A DNA stretch of 53,766 nt from positions 1 to 53,766 of the forward strand of contig JASJDD010000001.1 in the NCBI GenBank assembly GCA_030065735.1, written 5' to 3'. This DNA is from Crocosphaera sp. Lineage in GTDB: Bacteria; Cyanobacteriota; Cyanobacteriia; Cyanobacteriales; Microcystaceae. A program made the translations under genes and the position numbers. This document shows positions 26,083-33,911 of this stretch, in pieces (position 1 is the stretch's first letter; each line of letters opens with the position of its first letter). The notes beneath the pieces are model-generated. The model was not told where the DNA came from. It ran no database searches and saw nothing but the letters and a program-made list of their open reading frames with translations.

Positions 26083-26712
26083 TCAAGGTTGATAATTTAT
26101 GGGTTGTCTGGGGTCTGAATAGGCAACCAAACCACAATCTACCATTCTTTGGGTTAAGGCTGTATAGTTGAGTCTTCCCCCTGTAATTTGGTATTCTGGG
26201 CGAGGGTTAGGCAGATGACCCACAGGAGCATCTAAACTGTAGTCAAGACTATATTTGAATTGTATCCATTGTTCGTCTTCACGCCAGCCGATTCTGGTTC
26301 CAAAGTTATCATAAGCTTCTGTGTCCACTAAGCGGCCAGGCCGATTGCCGGTTTCTACAAAGATAGGAAACTGAACCGTAAAGCCAAATCTTCCCCCTGA
26401 ATATTGTCTCCAGAGATCATCGATGGTTCTGAGATCCCAACAGGCAATCCTTTGTACGTCTTCTTGGGGTATCCAACCTTGTTGTTGACGGTCAACCGAC
26501 TTTAACATCAAAGTAGTAGTGGTTTCATTGGCTTCTAGCCATCTTTGTCGTTGTAAATCTTCTTGTAGTGGTGTGTAATCAATTCCTGTTTCTGGAGAGA
26601 GAAGGGAAGACTCATTATTGGGAGTTTCTTGTCCTAACACAGACAAGGCCGAAACGCCACTAAATAGCAAGGTCCACAGTAGCTGATTGAATCGCTTTGT
26701 TATGTTTAGCAT
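26083..26712 (-). CDS. GUN4-domain protein with signal peptide
   Basis: A 209-aa protein. Residues 1 to about 28 form a signal peptide (basic start, LLWTLLFSGVSALSVLG, likely cleavage near GQE). The rest matches GUN4: LQRQRWLEANETTTTLML, GWIPQEDVQRIACWDLRTID, LWRQYSGGRFGFTVQ, FGTRIGWR and a final DAPVGHLPNP. GUN4 proteins bind porphyrins and stimulate magnesium chelatase, normally in the cytoplasm or at thylakoids. Here the domain appears to be exported, which would remove it from that enzyme unless it faces the thylakoid lumen. It lacks the N-terminal helical bundle of Synechocystis Gun4. Neighbouring genes give no functional hint. Confidence 0.85.
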   Translation of the reverse strand: MLNITKRFNQLLWTLLFSGVSALSVLGQETPNNESSLLSPETGIDYTPLQEDLQRQRWLEANETTTTLMLKSVDRQQQGWIPQEDVQRIACWDLRTIDDLWRQYSGGRFGFTVQFPIFVETGNRPGRLVDTEAYDNFGTRIGWREDEQWIQFKYSLDYSLDAPVGHLPNPRPEYQITGGRLNYTALTQRMVDCGLVAYSDPRQPINYQP

Positions 26713-26839
26713 GGATGATTACACAATTATCAAAATTTTGGTTTTGTTTTGTCGTCTCTAGTTTAATTCTAACTTGGAAATTCAACCGGTTGTCACTCTC
26801 TCAGATACAATGATCTAGCGAACCTGTTAGGACGATTTT

Positions 26840-27820
26840 ATGACTTGGACTCGCCATCATGTTTTAGGGTTAAAGGATTGGACTCCAGATGAGTATGATA
26901 CCCTATTACAAACAGCTTCTAGTTTCCGTGAAGTGTTATCGAGTCGCACCAAAAAAGTTCCGGCACTTCAAGGGGTGGTGGTGACTAATCTGTTTTTTGA
27001 ACCGTCTACCCGTACCCGTAGTAGTTTTGAATTGGCTGCAAAGCGTCTTTCTGCTGATATTTTGAATTTTTCCCCTGGGACTTCTTCTCTGACTAAGGGA
27101 GAAACCATTTTAGACACGGCTAAAACTTATTTGGCCATGGGAACCAATCTGATGGTCATTCGTCACCAACAAGCAGGGGTTCCCCAAGCGATCGCTTCAG
27201 AAATGGATCGTCTGCAAACAGGAGTGGGTATTCTCAATGCGGGAGACGGACAACATGAACATCCCTCCCAAGGGTTATTAGATTTATTTACGTTGTGTTG
27301 TTTACTCGATTTTGATAACCCTCAATTCGCGTTATTAAAAGGGAAAAAAATAGCCATTGTTGGGGATATTTTACATTCAAGGGTAGCCCGTTCTAATATT
27401 TGGAGTTTAACCGCAGCCGGCGCTGATGTCCATTTAGTCGGACCTCCGACGTTAGTTCCTGAATGGTTTAAGGGAATGGAAAATGAGTCACATGAGGGTA
27501 AATTATTTGTCCATTGGAACCTCAAAGCGGCGTTAGAAAAGGCTGATTTTGTCATGACGTTGCGTCTGCAAAAGGAACGAATGACTAATTATTTATTACC
27601 CAGTTTAAGAGAATATCATCAACAATATGGTATTACTCATAATCGCTTAGAATTATGTCATCCTCATGTTAAGATACTCCATCCTGGTCCGGTTAACCGT
27701 GGGGTAGAAATTAGTTCAGAGTTGATGGATGATCCTAATTTTAGTTTAATTCAACAACAAGTTACCAGTGGCATTGCGGTGAGAATGGCCTTATTATTTT
27801 TAATTGGTACAAGTCCGTAG
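26840..27820 (+). CDS. pyrB: Aspartate carbamoyltransferase catalytic subunit
   Basis: A 326-aa enzyme that joins carbamoyl phosphate and aspartate in the first committed step of pyrimidine synthesis. The carbamoyl-phosphate signature [19 protein letters not shown] is intact. Other catalytic blocks are [47 protein letters not shown] and [11 protein letters not shown]. Length agrees with the family. No pyrI regulatory subunit is next to it, as expected for cyanobacteria. The gene starts a new plus-strand transcript divergent from the GUN4-domain gene. No PyrR-type attenuator was recognised upstream. Confidence 0.98.
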   Translation: MTWTRHHVLGLKDWTPDEYDTLLQTASSFREVLSSRTKKVPALQGVVVTNLFFEPSTRTRSSFELAAKRLSADILNFSPGTSSLTKGETILDTAKTYLAMGTNLMVIRHQQAGVPQAIASEMDRLQTGVGILNAGDGQHEHPSQGLLDLFTLCCLLDFDNPQFALLKGKKIAIVGDILHSRVARSNIWSLTAAGADVHLVGPPTLVPEWFKGMENESHEGKLFVHWNLKAALEKADFVMTLRLQKERMTNYLLPSLREYHQQYGITHNRLELCHPHVKILHPGPVNRGVEISSELMDDPNFSLIQQQVTSGIAVRMALLFLIGTSP

Positions 27821-27894
27821 GGTGGGTTAGGTGGTCATATTTTCTAAGGTAAGTTGATTTATTAATTATCCACTTAGTTGGCGTAGCTTTCTAT

Positions 27895-28224
27895 TTAATC
27901 AAAACCCCATAATTCTCCTAATTTTTCTTTAACTTTTTGCCAATCACTAGGTTCTAATTTTCCTAAACGTCTATTAATTAATGATTTGGATAAGGTATTG
28001 ATTTTATGTAATCTAACTGTTGAAGGTCTTAATAAACCTGCTTTTTGCCATTCTTGAATTATAAAATCAAACTTAGTATAATATAGTCGACTGGTAATTT
28101 TAGTAACAATAATATCTTGATCTGCTGTATCTAATAAAACTAACCCTGGACGGCGTTTTGTTTGTTGTATATCACTAAAAACAAACTGAATTAAGATAAT
28201 TTCTCCAGATTCATAATTATTCAT
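27895..28224 (-). CDS. MazF/PemK family mRNA endoribonuclease toxin
   Basis: A 109-aa toxin with the MazF fold signature. GEIILIQFVFSDIQQTKRRPGLVLL contains the beta1-beta2 region and the conserved RP. The central IIVTKITSRLYYTKFDFII carries the T-x-x-S/T element, and GLLRPSTVRLHKINTLSKSLI carries the K-x-x-T/S motif. Such enzymes cut mRNA at short sequences when the antitoxin is degraded. It is preceded by its antitoxin gene with a 3-base gap on the same strand. No truncation is visible. Confidence 0.88.
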   Translation of the reverse strand: MNNYESGEIILIQFVFSDIQQTKRRPGLVLLDTADQDIIVTKITSRLYYTKFDFIIQEWQKAGLLRPSTVRLHKINTLSKSLINRRLGKLEPSDWQKVKEKLGELWGFD

Positions 28225-28227
28225 GAA

Positions 28228-28437
28228 TTAAATTTGATTATAAATTTCATCTTCTTCACTATAATCTGCAAAAAATTGTTCGACTGCTAACTGTGACCAA
28301 TCTTGTTGTTCTACTTCTGAATCTTCATTAGTTATAATGACGACTCTTACGTTTTGATTAGGAGGTAATTGAATATCTTTGGGGCATTCTAATTGACCAT
28401 CTAAAGAAGTTTTAGCGTTAAATTCGTAAGCTTTCAT
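28228..28437 (-). CDS. Antitoxin of MazF-type pair
   Basis: A 69-aa acidic protein from the ATG at 28437 (MKAYEFNAKTSLDGQL). An in-frame longer version from 28476 would overlap the upstream gene and adds an implausible leader. The N-terminal half KAYEFNAKTSLDGQLECPKDIQL resembles the short beta-strand DNA-binding part of cyanobacterial MazE-like antitoxins. The C-terminal half (DWSQLAVEQFFADYSEEDEIY) is a negatively charged helix suited to binding the toxin's RNA groove. It is directly coupled to the MazF-type gene. Confidence 0.78.
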   Translation of the reverse strand: MKAYEFNAKTSLDGQLECPKDIQLPPNQNVRVVIITNEDSEVEQQDWSQLAVEQFFADYSEEDEIYNQI

Positions 28438-28465
28438 TCTCTGATAATTAATATCGATACATATA

Positions 28466-28663
28466 TTATATATCAATGTTAACCCAATGTTGCCATTCAG
28501 AGTCTGTTTTATAGTGTTCTTCTATTGCTGCTACTTGTTTCGCTAAAATGCGATTACGTTCTTCTATCGGTAGTTTCAGGAAACTTTGACGATCAATTTT
28601 TGGGTTTATTTCTGTTGTTTTGTCTTCATTTAAAGCATCCATAAATTGTTCAACGTGTTTCAT
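28466..28663 (-). CDS. Small antitoxin-like protein, possibly truncated
   Basis: A 65-aa protein starting MKHVEQFMDALNEDKTTEINP. Its LPIEERNRILAKQVAAIEEHY and DSEWQHWVNIDI segments resemble a family of short cyanobacterial antitoxin-like proteins, whose members usually go on for several residues after the W-x-x-x-x-x-DI motif. Here a stop follows DI at once. It ends 28 bases before the ATG of the MazE-like gene, so the three genes form one unit. It may be a second, relic antitoxin whose own toxin has been lost. Confidence 0.6.
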   Translation of the reverse strand: MKHVEQFMDALNEDKTTEINPKIDRQSFLKLPIEERNRILAKQVAAIEEHYKTDSEWQHWVNIDI

Positions 28664-28848
28664 TTGTTCAGGAAAAAAGTTTTTAATTTTTTTAATATTT
28701 TTAATTATATGTTATCATAAAATAAATCAATAGATTAAACATAAAAGAAACAATTCCCCCCTATTCCTAAGCTTGTCGAAGTACACTCCCCACCCATCCC
28801 TCACCCACTTAACCAAAATATTGATACACCCAATTAAAAACTGCTATT

Positions 28849-29793
28849 ATGACCATTAATTTAACCGTAGAAAATAAAGGCGATCGCTTAGATAGATGGT
28901 TATCTAATCATCTGACAGATATCTCCCGTTCCTATCTACAAAAACTGATAGAACAGGGGAATATTACCTTAAACAATGAAGTTTGTACCAACAAAAAAAT
29001 CAAAGTTAAAATAGGCGATCGCTTACAAATTTTATTACCAGAACCTAAGCCTTTAGAACTCAAACCTGAAGCCATACCCCTCGATATTTTATACGAGGAT
29101 GAGCAGCTAATTATTATTAACAAATCAGCTAATTTAGTGGTTCATCCGGCACCTGGCCACGAAACAGGAACCTTAGTTCATGCTCTATTGTATCATTGTT
29201 CTAACTTAGCAGGAATTGGAGGGGTACAAAGACCGGGAATTGTTCATCGTTTAGATAAAGATACCACGGGAGCTATTGTAGTTGCTAAGACAGATTTTGC
29301 TCATCAAAACCTACAACAACAAATTAAAAATAAAACAGCAAAAAGAGAATATTTAGGAATTATTTATGGTATCTTAATCAATAAAGAAGACGAAAATAAT
29401 AGCAATCAAGGAATAATTAATTTACCCATTGGTCGTCATCCTGTGGATAGGAAAAAGATGGCAGTTGTACCAATAGAAAAGCGAGGAAGAGAAGCCATAA
29501 CCCATTGGGAAATCATAGAAAGATTGGGTAATTATAGTTTAGTTAAATTTACCTTAGAAACAGGGAGAACTCATCAAATAAGAGTCCATAGTAGTTATTT
29601 TGGTAATCCCATTGTGGGTGATCCTTTATATAGTGCCAATCGTTCCTTAAAAATGAATTTATCAGGACAAGCATTACACGCTCATAAATTAACATTAACC
29701 CATCCCATTACCTCAGAAAAAATAGAAGCCATCGCCCCTTTACCTGATGAGTTTATTAAACTATTAAATTATTTACGACAAAAAAATAATTAA
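28849..29793 (+). CDS. rluD: RluA/RluD family ribosomal RNA pseudouridine synthase
   Basis: A 314-aa enzyme. An S4 RNA-binding domain occupies about residues 8-65 (DRLDRWLSNHLTDISRSYLQ, TNKKIKVKIGDRLQI). The catalytic domain follows with RPGIVHRLDKDTTGAIVVAK, in which the Asp of HRLD is the nucleophile, and later GREAITHWE, ETGRTHQIRVHSSYFGNPIVGD. This fits RluD-type enzymes that modify helix 69 of 23S rRNA, although cyanobacterial RluA-family members can differ in target, so the exact uridine is not certain. It is a single-gene unit. Confidence 0.9.
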   Translation: MTINLTVENKGDRLDRWLSNHLTDISRSYLQKLIEQGNITLNNEVCTNKKIKVKIGDRLQILLPEPKPLELKPEAIPLDILYEDEQLIIINKSANLVVHPAPGHETGTLVHALLYHCSNLAGIGGVQRPGIVHRLDKDTTGAIVVAKTDFAHQNLQQQIKNKTAKREYLGIIYGILINKEDENNSNQGIINLPIGRHPVDRKKMAVVPIEKRGREAITHWEIIERLGNYSLVKFTLETGRTHQIRVHSSYFGNPIVGDPLYSANRSLKMNLSGQALHAHKLTLTHPITSEKIEAIAPLPDEFIKLLNYLRQKNN

Positions 29794-29810
29794 TTTAGTG
29801 TTCATAAGTT

Positions 29811-30245
29811 TTAATTTACTTTAATTAATTTAACCCATGATAAAAATTGAGAAACTGCATTAAATAACCGTTTATCTGCTGTCCAGAACTCCACTTCTAA
29901 CCGTTGTGCCAAAGCTAAATAATGAGCATCATAAGTAGCAGAAAGATTATATAAATTAGCAATTTTAAAGGCTTCTTGATGTAAATTAGAATCGCCATAA
30001 AAATGAATTCCTAAATTCAAGGCAGTTTCTAATAAACTTTCAGATTCATCTTGAGTGATTTGACCAGCTTTTACACCTCGATGAAAAGCATTAGATACTT
30101 CATACATAATTAAGCTTGGTGCAACAATGACAGTATTAGATAATTGCCATTCTTGCCACTTTTGCTGACAAACATTTTCTGAATCTTTCAAAGAAACTAA
30201 CAAAACAATAAAATTAGCATCAAGACAAACTGTATTTTTATTCAT
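29811..30245 (-). CDS. PIN-domain toxin of a type II toxin-antitoxin pair
   Basis: A 144-aa PIN-domain protein. The first acid is in VCLDANFIVLLV, the Glu in PSLIMYEVSNAFHRG, and the later acids in SATYDAHYLALAQRLEVEFWTADKRLF, where D-A-H-Y and T-A-D-K-R-L are the family's third and fourth motif. All catalytic acids are present. Its start overlaps the end of the upstream antitoxin by 8 bases, implying translational coupling. It belongs to a VapC subgroup different from the toxin at 5113, which has the DTHTFLW start. Confidence 0.88.
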   Translation of the reverse strand: MNKNTVCLDANFIVLLVSLKDSENVCQQKWQEWQLSNTVIVAPSLIMYEVSNAFHRGVKAGQITQDESESLLETALNLGIHFYGDSNLHQEAFKIANLYNLSATYDAHYLALAQRLEVEFWTADKRLFNAVSQFLSWVKLIKVN

Positions 30246-30510
30246 TTACTTTCTTCTTTCCAAGACAACTACGAATAAACTCATCTTGTTGTGCTGTTCT
30301 TTCATCCCGTGTCTGGGCAATATATTCATTTAAAGGAGGAGCAAAGGGTTTACCCTCCCGTCGGGTAAAAATTTTCTCTCGAACTTCTACCATTTTTTGA
30401 TAAGCTTCTAGACTATTTTTTAAGCTTGTTTTTTCCTGCAAAAGTGCCTTTTCCTCTAAGGTTAAAGCATTGATGATTTGTGCTAAAGTTTCAATTAATT
30501 GAGTATTCAT
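30238..30510 (-). CDS. Antitoxin partner of PIN toxin
   Basis: A 90-aa hydrophilic protein from the ATG at 30510, chosen because AGGAGG lies seven bases upstream. It starts MNTQLIETLAQIINALTLEEKALL, an amphipathic helix typical of cyanobacterial antitoxins with a 'L-x-x-E-E-x-x-L-L' pattern. A basic part (REKIFTRREGKPFAPP) follows and then a charged tail. It overlaps the PIN toxin gene by 8 bases, which is the main support for its role. Confidence 0.8.
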   Translation of the reverse strand: MNTQLIETLAQIINALTLEEKALLQEKTSLKNSLEAYQKMVEVREKIFTRREGKPFAPPLNEYIAQTRDERTAQQDEFIRSCLGKKKVNE

Positions 30511-30692
30511 TTGTTTTCCTCCTAAACAAAACATTAAGTATTAGATTTCATGTAGTGCAAGCATCTTGCTTGCTAATTTTCTCCCTAGTGAGCAAAGCTT
30601 TTGCTAAGGAACGAAGTATGCTCACACTCCTATTCAAATATTAGCAAAGGGGTGACATTTGCCACCACTAACAAAGACTTTTTCAGCAAATC

Positions 30693-30863
30693 CTATTTAT
30701 CTGTTGACTTGCGCTTGCGAGCTAATGCACCCATCGAACCCACTGCTAATAAGCCTAACAGTGTACCCGGTTCAGGCGTTGAGGTTACTTCTTGTTCTTC
30801 AAAAAAGACATTTCCCCCAAAAAGGCTTCTCCAGAATCGACTAGAAAAAATTAATTCTAAATT
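30693..30863 (-). pseudogene. Relic of a PEP-CTERM protein (sorting signal only)
   Basis: On the minus strand an open frame without start codon ends in TPEPGTLLGLLAVGSMGALA, then RKRKSTDK and stop. This is the complete PEP-CTERM pattern: P-E-P, a hydrophobic span and a basic tail, the sorting signal cut by exosortase in exopolysaccharide-producing bacteria. The body of the protein is absent; upstream the frame meets a stop inside an ATTCTAA repeat. Only the last third is recognisable, so this is a fragment of a deleted gene. Bases 30541-30692 between it and the antitoxin gene hold no gene, only a small GCAAGCATCTTGCTTGC hairpin. Confidence 0.8.
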
Positions 30864-30881
30864 CTAAATTCTAAATTCTAA
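30854..30881 (+). repeat. Tandem heptamer ATTCTAA x4
   Basis: Four perfect copies of ATTCTAA lie between the PEP-CTERM relic and rnhB. The last copy contains the rnhB stop codon (CTA on the plus strand at 30878-30880). The unit is of the seven-base kind frequent in cyanobacterial genomes. Confidence 0.9.
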
Positions 30882-31477
30882 AGCTTAGCTTGTAGTTTAA
30901 AAGAGTAACGATGATGAAAACAAGGACCATATTGTTGCAAAGCAAGTCGATGTTTTTGAGTGCCATAACCTTTATTATTTGCTAAATCATAGTGAGGATA
31001 TTTAGCAGCTAAACGAACCATTAATTGATCTCGCCAAACCTTGGCTAAAATACTAGCAGCAGCAATGATAGGAGAAGATTTATCCCCTCCTATAATGGTT
31101 TCTTGAGGAATAGTAAGATTAGGTATTTTTTTGTTACCATCTACTAAACAAAGTTCAGGAATAATAGGGAGTTTAGTAACACAGCGTTGCATCGCTAATA
31201 AAGAAGCATTGAGGATATTGAAACGATCAATTTCTCGAGCAGAAGCATAACTAATAGAATAGGAAATAGCCCTATGTTGAATCTGTCTTGCTAAAGTTTC
31301 TCGACGTTTAGCAGAGAGTTGTTTACTATCTTTTATTCCCATTTCCTGAAGTTGGGAAATACTACCTTTTTCAAACAACACTGCAGCTGCAACCACAGGG
31401 CCAAATAAACAACCTCGCCCTACTTCATCAACTCCAGCTATTAAGATTTGTGAATAAGAAAATAATTGAGCAGACAT
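30878..31477 (-). CDS. rnhB: Ribonuclease HII
   Basis: A 199-aa enzyme from the ATG at 31477; a TTG one codon earlier is less likely. It removes RNA primers and single ribonucleotides from DNA. The signature IAGVDEVGRGCLFGPVVAAAVL carries the Asp-Glu pair and GRG loop, ELCLVDGNKKIP the third acid, and SPIIAAASILAKVWRD the fourth acid region. HYDLANNKGYGTQKH is the substrate-sensing tail element. The usual P-x-x-GP in the GRG loop reads CLFGP here, a minor variation. The stop codon falls in a tandem repeat, so the C-terminus may have been set by repeat insertion. Confidence 0.96.
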   Translation of the reverse strand: MSAQLFSYSQILIAGVDEVGRGCLFGPVVAAAVLFEKGSISQLQEMGIKDSKQLSAKRRETLARQIQHRAISYSISYASAREIDRFNILNASLLAMQRCVTKLPIIPELCLVDGNKKIPNLTIPQETIIGGDKSSPIIAAASILAKVWRDQLMVRLAAKYPHYDLANNKGYGTQKHRLALQQYGPCFHHRYSFKLQAKL

Positions 31478-31529
31478 CAAGCTAGTTTGATATAATTGAA
31501 GAATACGTATAAATTTTAGAAATTTTATT

Positions 31530-31715
31530 ATGGCATTCTTTCGTCAATATATCGCTCCGATGTTAATTCTTTTAATATTTTTGGTGGCCTTGGTAGCAGT
31601 AACTGCACGGGCCTTCTTACCATCAGATTTATCTGCTCCTGCCCCCATAGATGATATCAGTTATCTTCAGTTATCTGTTGTAAGTCCTCTTGATTTTATC
31701 CATTTTCACCACTGA
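31530..31715 (+). CDS. Small single-span membrane protein
   Basis: A 61-aa frame with an ATG start. Residues 2-30 (MAFFRQYIAPMLILLIFLVA and LVAVTARAFLP) form one hydrophobic span ending in a positively charged turn, and the rest is a short soluble tail with an acidic centre. The N-terminal part looks like a genuine small cyanobacterial membrane protein. The last 15 residues are less convincing and might reflect a shifted stop. No function is recognised. It is divergent from rnhB. Confidence 0.6.
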   Translation: MAFFRQYIAPMLILLIFLVALVAVTARAFLPSDLSAPAPIDDISYLQLSVVSPLDFIHFHH

Positions 31716-31852
31716 GTTCCCTCGTCTATCTTAAGCAAATTCTTTAAGAAAATATACTTAAAGTTTGCTGCTTTAATTTTGTTCTTGTTTATGCTAAAAT
31801 AATAAGCAGAAATCTTCTGAACTTTTATTCTAATCTTTTAGTTTTACTATCA

Positions 31853-32176
31853 ATGACAGCCTCTTTTCAAGTGTATGAACCATCGGGAATGGTTGACGGA
31901 ACAAAAGCACCTCGGTTTCGTCAAGAAATTCAAAAATTGTTAGAAGGGAATCCCAAAGTTATTGTAATTGATTTTAAGGATGTTACCTTTATGGATAGCT
32001 CAGGTTTAGGAGCGTTAGTTTTATCTTTAAAAACGGTTCGGGCTGCTGGTGCTAAACTGTTTCTGTGTTCTGTTAATGATCAAGTCAAGATGTTACTTGA
32101 ATTAACAGAGATGCACAGAATTTTTAAAATTTTCGAGAGTCGGGAAGAATTAGAAAAAAATATTATGAATGGGTAA
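31853..32176 (+). CDS. STAS-domain anti-sigma factor antagonist (RsbV-like)
   Basis: A 107-aa single STAS domain. The phosphorylatable Ser is in FMDSSGLGALVLSLK, preceded by VIVIDFKDV. In partner-switching systems the unphosphorylated form traps an HATPase-type anti-sigma kinase. It converges with, and stops one base before, the end of a gene for a response-regulator PP2C phosphatase, the class of enzyme that dephosphorylates such STAS proteins. A matching RsbW-like kinase lies 1.7 kb further on. These three form a plausible signalling module. Confidence 0.92.
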   Translation: MTASFQVYEPSGMVDGTKAPRFRQEIQKLLEGNPKVIVIDFKDVTFMDSSGLGALVLSLKTVRAAGAKLFLCSVNDQVKMLLELTEMHRIFKIFESREELEKNIMNG

Positions 32177-32177
32177 A

Positions 32178-33335
32178 TTATTTATCTAAAAAATCCTCTA
32201 TAAAACTGACTTCAATAATTGACAAATCGTCATCAAACTTTTCCTTGAGACTAGATGATTTAAGGCAAGCAATCAACTGGTCTAAATTTTCGGAGTCTTG
32301 TTTTTGATAATCTCGAATCATTGACAAAAAATTGGTTAACCCGATGAGACTACCATCTTCCTGTTCAACCTCATAGATACCATCACTAAAAATATATAAC
32401 TTAGATAAACTATCAATAAAAAGAGACTGATTGATATAAGTTGCATCAGGAAACATTCCCACTGGTAAACCGGGGGTTTTCAGTTGAGTTTCGGTTAGTT
32501 CTTGTTTTGAGTTGAGAGTGAATAACATAGCAGGAGGATGTCCTGCACTGGCATAAATAAGTTGACAATTTTTGCAATTATAAACCCCATACCAAATCGT
32601 AAAATATTTATCATTGGTATCAGTCATTTGAAAAGTTTTATTGAGTCCAGTTAAAACCTCATTAGGTTGATAATAATCAACTTGACTTAAATTTTGAGAA
32701 CGAAGTAAATTAATCACCGCTAAAGCAGGCAAAGCAGCACGAAGTCCGTGGCCAGAAACATCCAAAAGATAAAGGGCTAAATGATCATTATCTAACCAAA
32801 AATAATCAAATCCATCTCCTCCCAACTGACTCGAAGGAATAAAACGAGAATCAATGGTTAAACAATGATGCTTGAGAGGTTCTGGTAAAATCGAGCTAAC
32901 ATATTCTGCTGCTTCTGCTAGTTCTGCTTCTAAAAGTCGTTTTTGTTCGGTTAAATCTTGACTTAATTGATGTAATCTTAATCCGGCTCTAATCCTAGCA
33001 ATAAACTCATTCATTTCAATGGGTTTACAGAGGAAATCATCAGCTCCTGCATCTAATCCCTTAACTCGATCTTCCACCGATCCCAAAGAAGTTAGTAAAA
33101 TAAAAAAAGTAGTAGCCAAATCAGGAAGACTCTTCACTTGACGACACACCTCTAAACCACTCATTCCTGGCATCACCCAATCACAAATAATCATCGCCGG
33201 GTGTGATTCCTTGGCCTTGACTAACCCGTCTTCTCCTTCACCAGCACAAAGCACATCATAACCCTGACGTTTGAGGGTTCTCTCTAAAAGCAAACGAATA
33301 CTGTGATCATCATCAATCAATAAGATTTGAACCAT
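32178..33335 (-). CDS. Response regulator with PP2C (RsbU/SpoIIE-type) phosphatase output
   Basis: A 385-aa protein. Residues 1-120 are a receiver domain (LLIDDDHSIRLLLE, phospho-acceptor Asp in MIICDWVMPGMSG, Lys in DFLCKPIEM). A short coiled linker (LHQLSQDLTEQKRLLEAEL) leads to a SpoIIE-type PP2C domain at about 165-380, with SQLGGDGFDYFW and LYLLDVSGHGLRAALPALAV holding metal-binding Asp and Gly residues, and FSDGIYE and KFDDDLSIIEV at the end. Phosphorylation of the receiver by an unknown histidine kinase would control dephosphorylation of STAS proteins. It is convergent with the STAS gene. Confidence 0.93.
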   Translation of the reverse strand: MVQILLIDDDHSIRLLLERTLKRQGYDVLCAGEGEDGLVKAKESHPAMIICDWVMPGMSGLEVCRQVKSLPDLATTFFILLTSLGSVEDRVKGLDAGADDFLCKPIEMNEFIARIRAGLRLHQLSQDLTEQKRLLEAELAEAAEYVSSILPEPLKHHCLTIDSRFIPSSQLGGDGFDYFWLDNDHLALYLLDVSGHGLRAALPALAVINLLRSQNLSQVDYYQPNEVLTGLNKTFQMTDTNDKYFTIWYGVYNCKNCQLIYASAGHPPAMLFTLNSKQELTETQLKTPGLPVGMFPDATYINQSLFIDSLSKLYIFSDGIYEVEQEDGSLIGLTNFLSMIRDYQKQDSENLDQLIACLKSSSLKEKFDDDLSIIEVSFIEDFLDK

Positions 33336-33358
33336 AGTTGACAGTTATCGACAATAAT

Positions 33359-33452
33359 TGGGTCTAAAACCCCGCCTTTGAAGGCGAATCGTTTTTGAGA
33401 TGGAGCGTAAATCTTTGTCTCAAAAACAACTTCTGACTTCTGACTTCGTTAA
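33359..33452 (+). repeat. Dispersed repeat, copy 1 (possible IS200/IS605 end relic)
   Basis: The block starts TTGGGTCTAAAACCCCGCC, contains a small CGCCTTTGAAGGCG hairpin and ends in CTTCTGACTTCGTTAA. It matches a second block at 49983-50138 over most of its length. The opening also resembles the left end of the local IS200/IS605 element at 38030 (TTTAAAGCCTCGCCC), so these are probably decayed element ends. Confidence 0.6.
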
Positions 33453-33911
33453 GGGGATATCTTATCTCTAGTCTATCTTAAATGCAAAAAGAGGACTCCC
33501 GCTACACCGAAGGTTAGGGGTGAGATGAATTTTTGCCAACATATTAACCCGACCGAAGGGAGACGACTAAATCATACCCTGTGCTAAAATAAGAGGGCCA
33601 AGGCACCCAAGTGTGCCTAGAGTAGCGAAATTGGTGGTTCTCGCCAGACAGAATGCGATCGCCAAAGTAAAATACCTGATCACAGGGGCGACATAGTTTG
33701 TGAACGAGAAATCGAAACATAATTAAGTTCTTGTTGTCTGCTGCCGGGCAGTCAGTGGAGATTAAAAACATGCTTGTGGAGGGGAATCTGGACGGGGTCT
33801 TAAGTCAGTGATGGCTTGGGGCTAGACAAACCCGATGAAGCAAGAATCTCCCGTTACAGGCGTAGCTTTAACGGTTAGAATGTCAAAGTTGATTGTAGAG
33901 GCTTTGAATCA
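33453..33911. other. 459-bp gene-free stretch with probable IS200/IS605 tnpB-end debris
   Basis: No convincing gene is present. Around 33725-33895 the plus strand reads like the worn 3' end of a cyanobacterial tnpB and its right end, including GATGAAGCAAGAATCTCCCG and a final ATGTCAA. The frame is broken by stops. A 75-codon minus-strand frame at 33544-33771 has a CRPC pair but no recognisable family. The region lies directly upstream of the RsbW-like gene, so the promoter for that gene is probably inside this debris. Confidence 0.4.

Noticed and set aside
30601-30867. 88-codon plus-strand frame
   Set aside because: It is the complement of the PEP-CTERM relic, whose sorting signal on the minus strand is unmistakable.
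33544-33771. 75-codon minus-strand frame with a CRPC pair
   Set aside because: No recognisable family, lies within insertion-element debris, no ribosome site, and ends in low-quality sequence. Kept only as a note in the regional entry.
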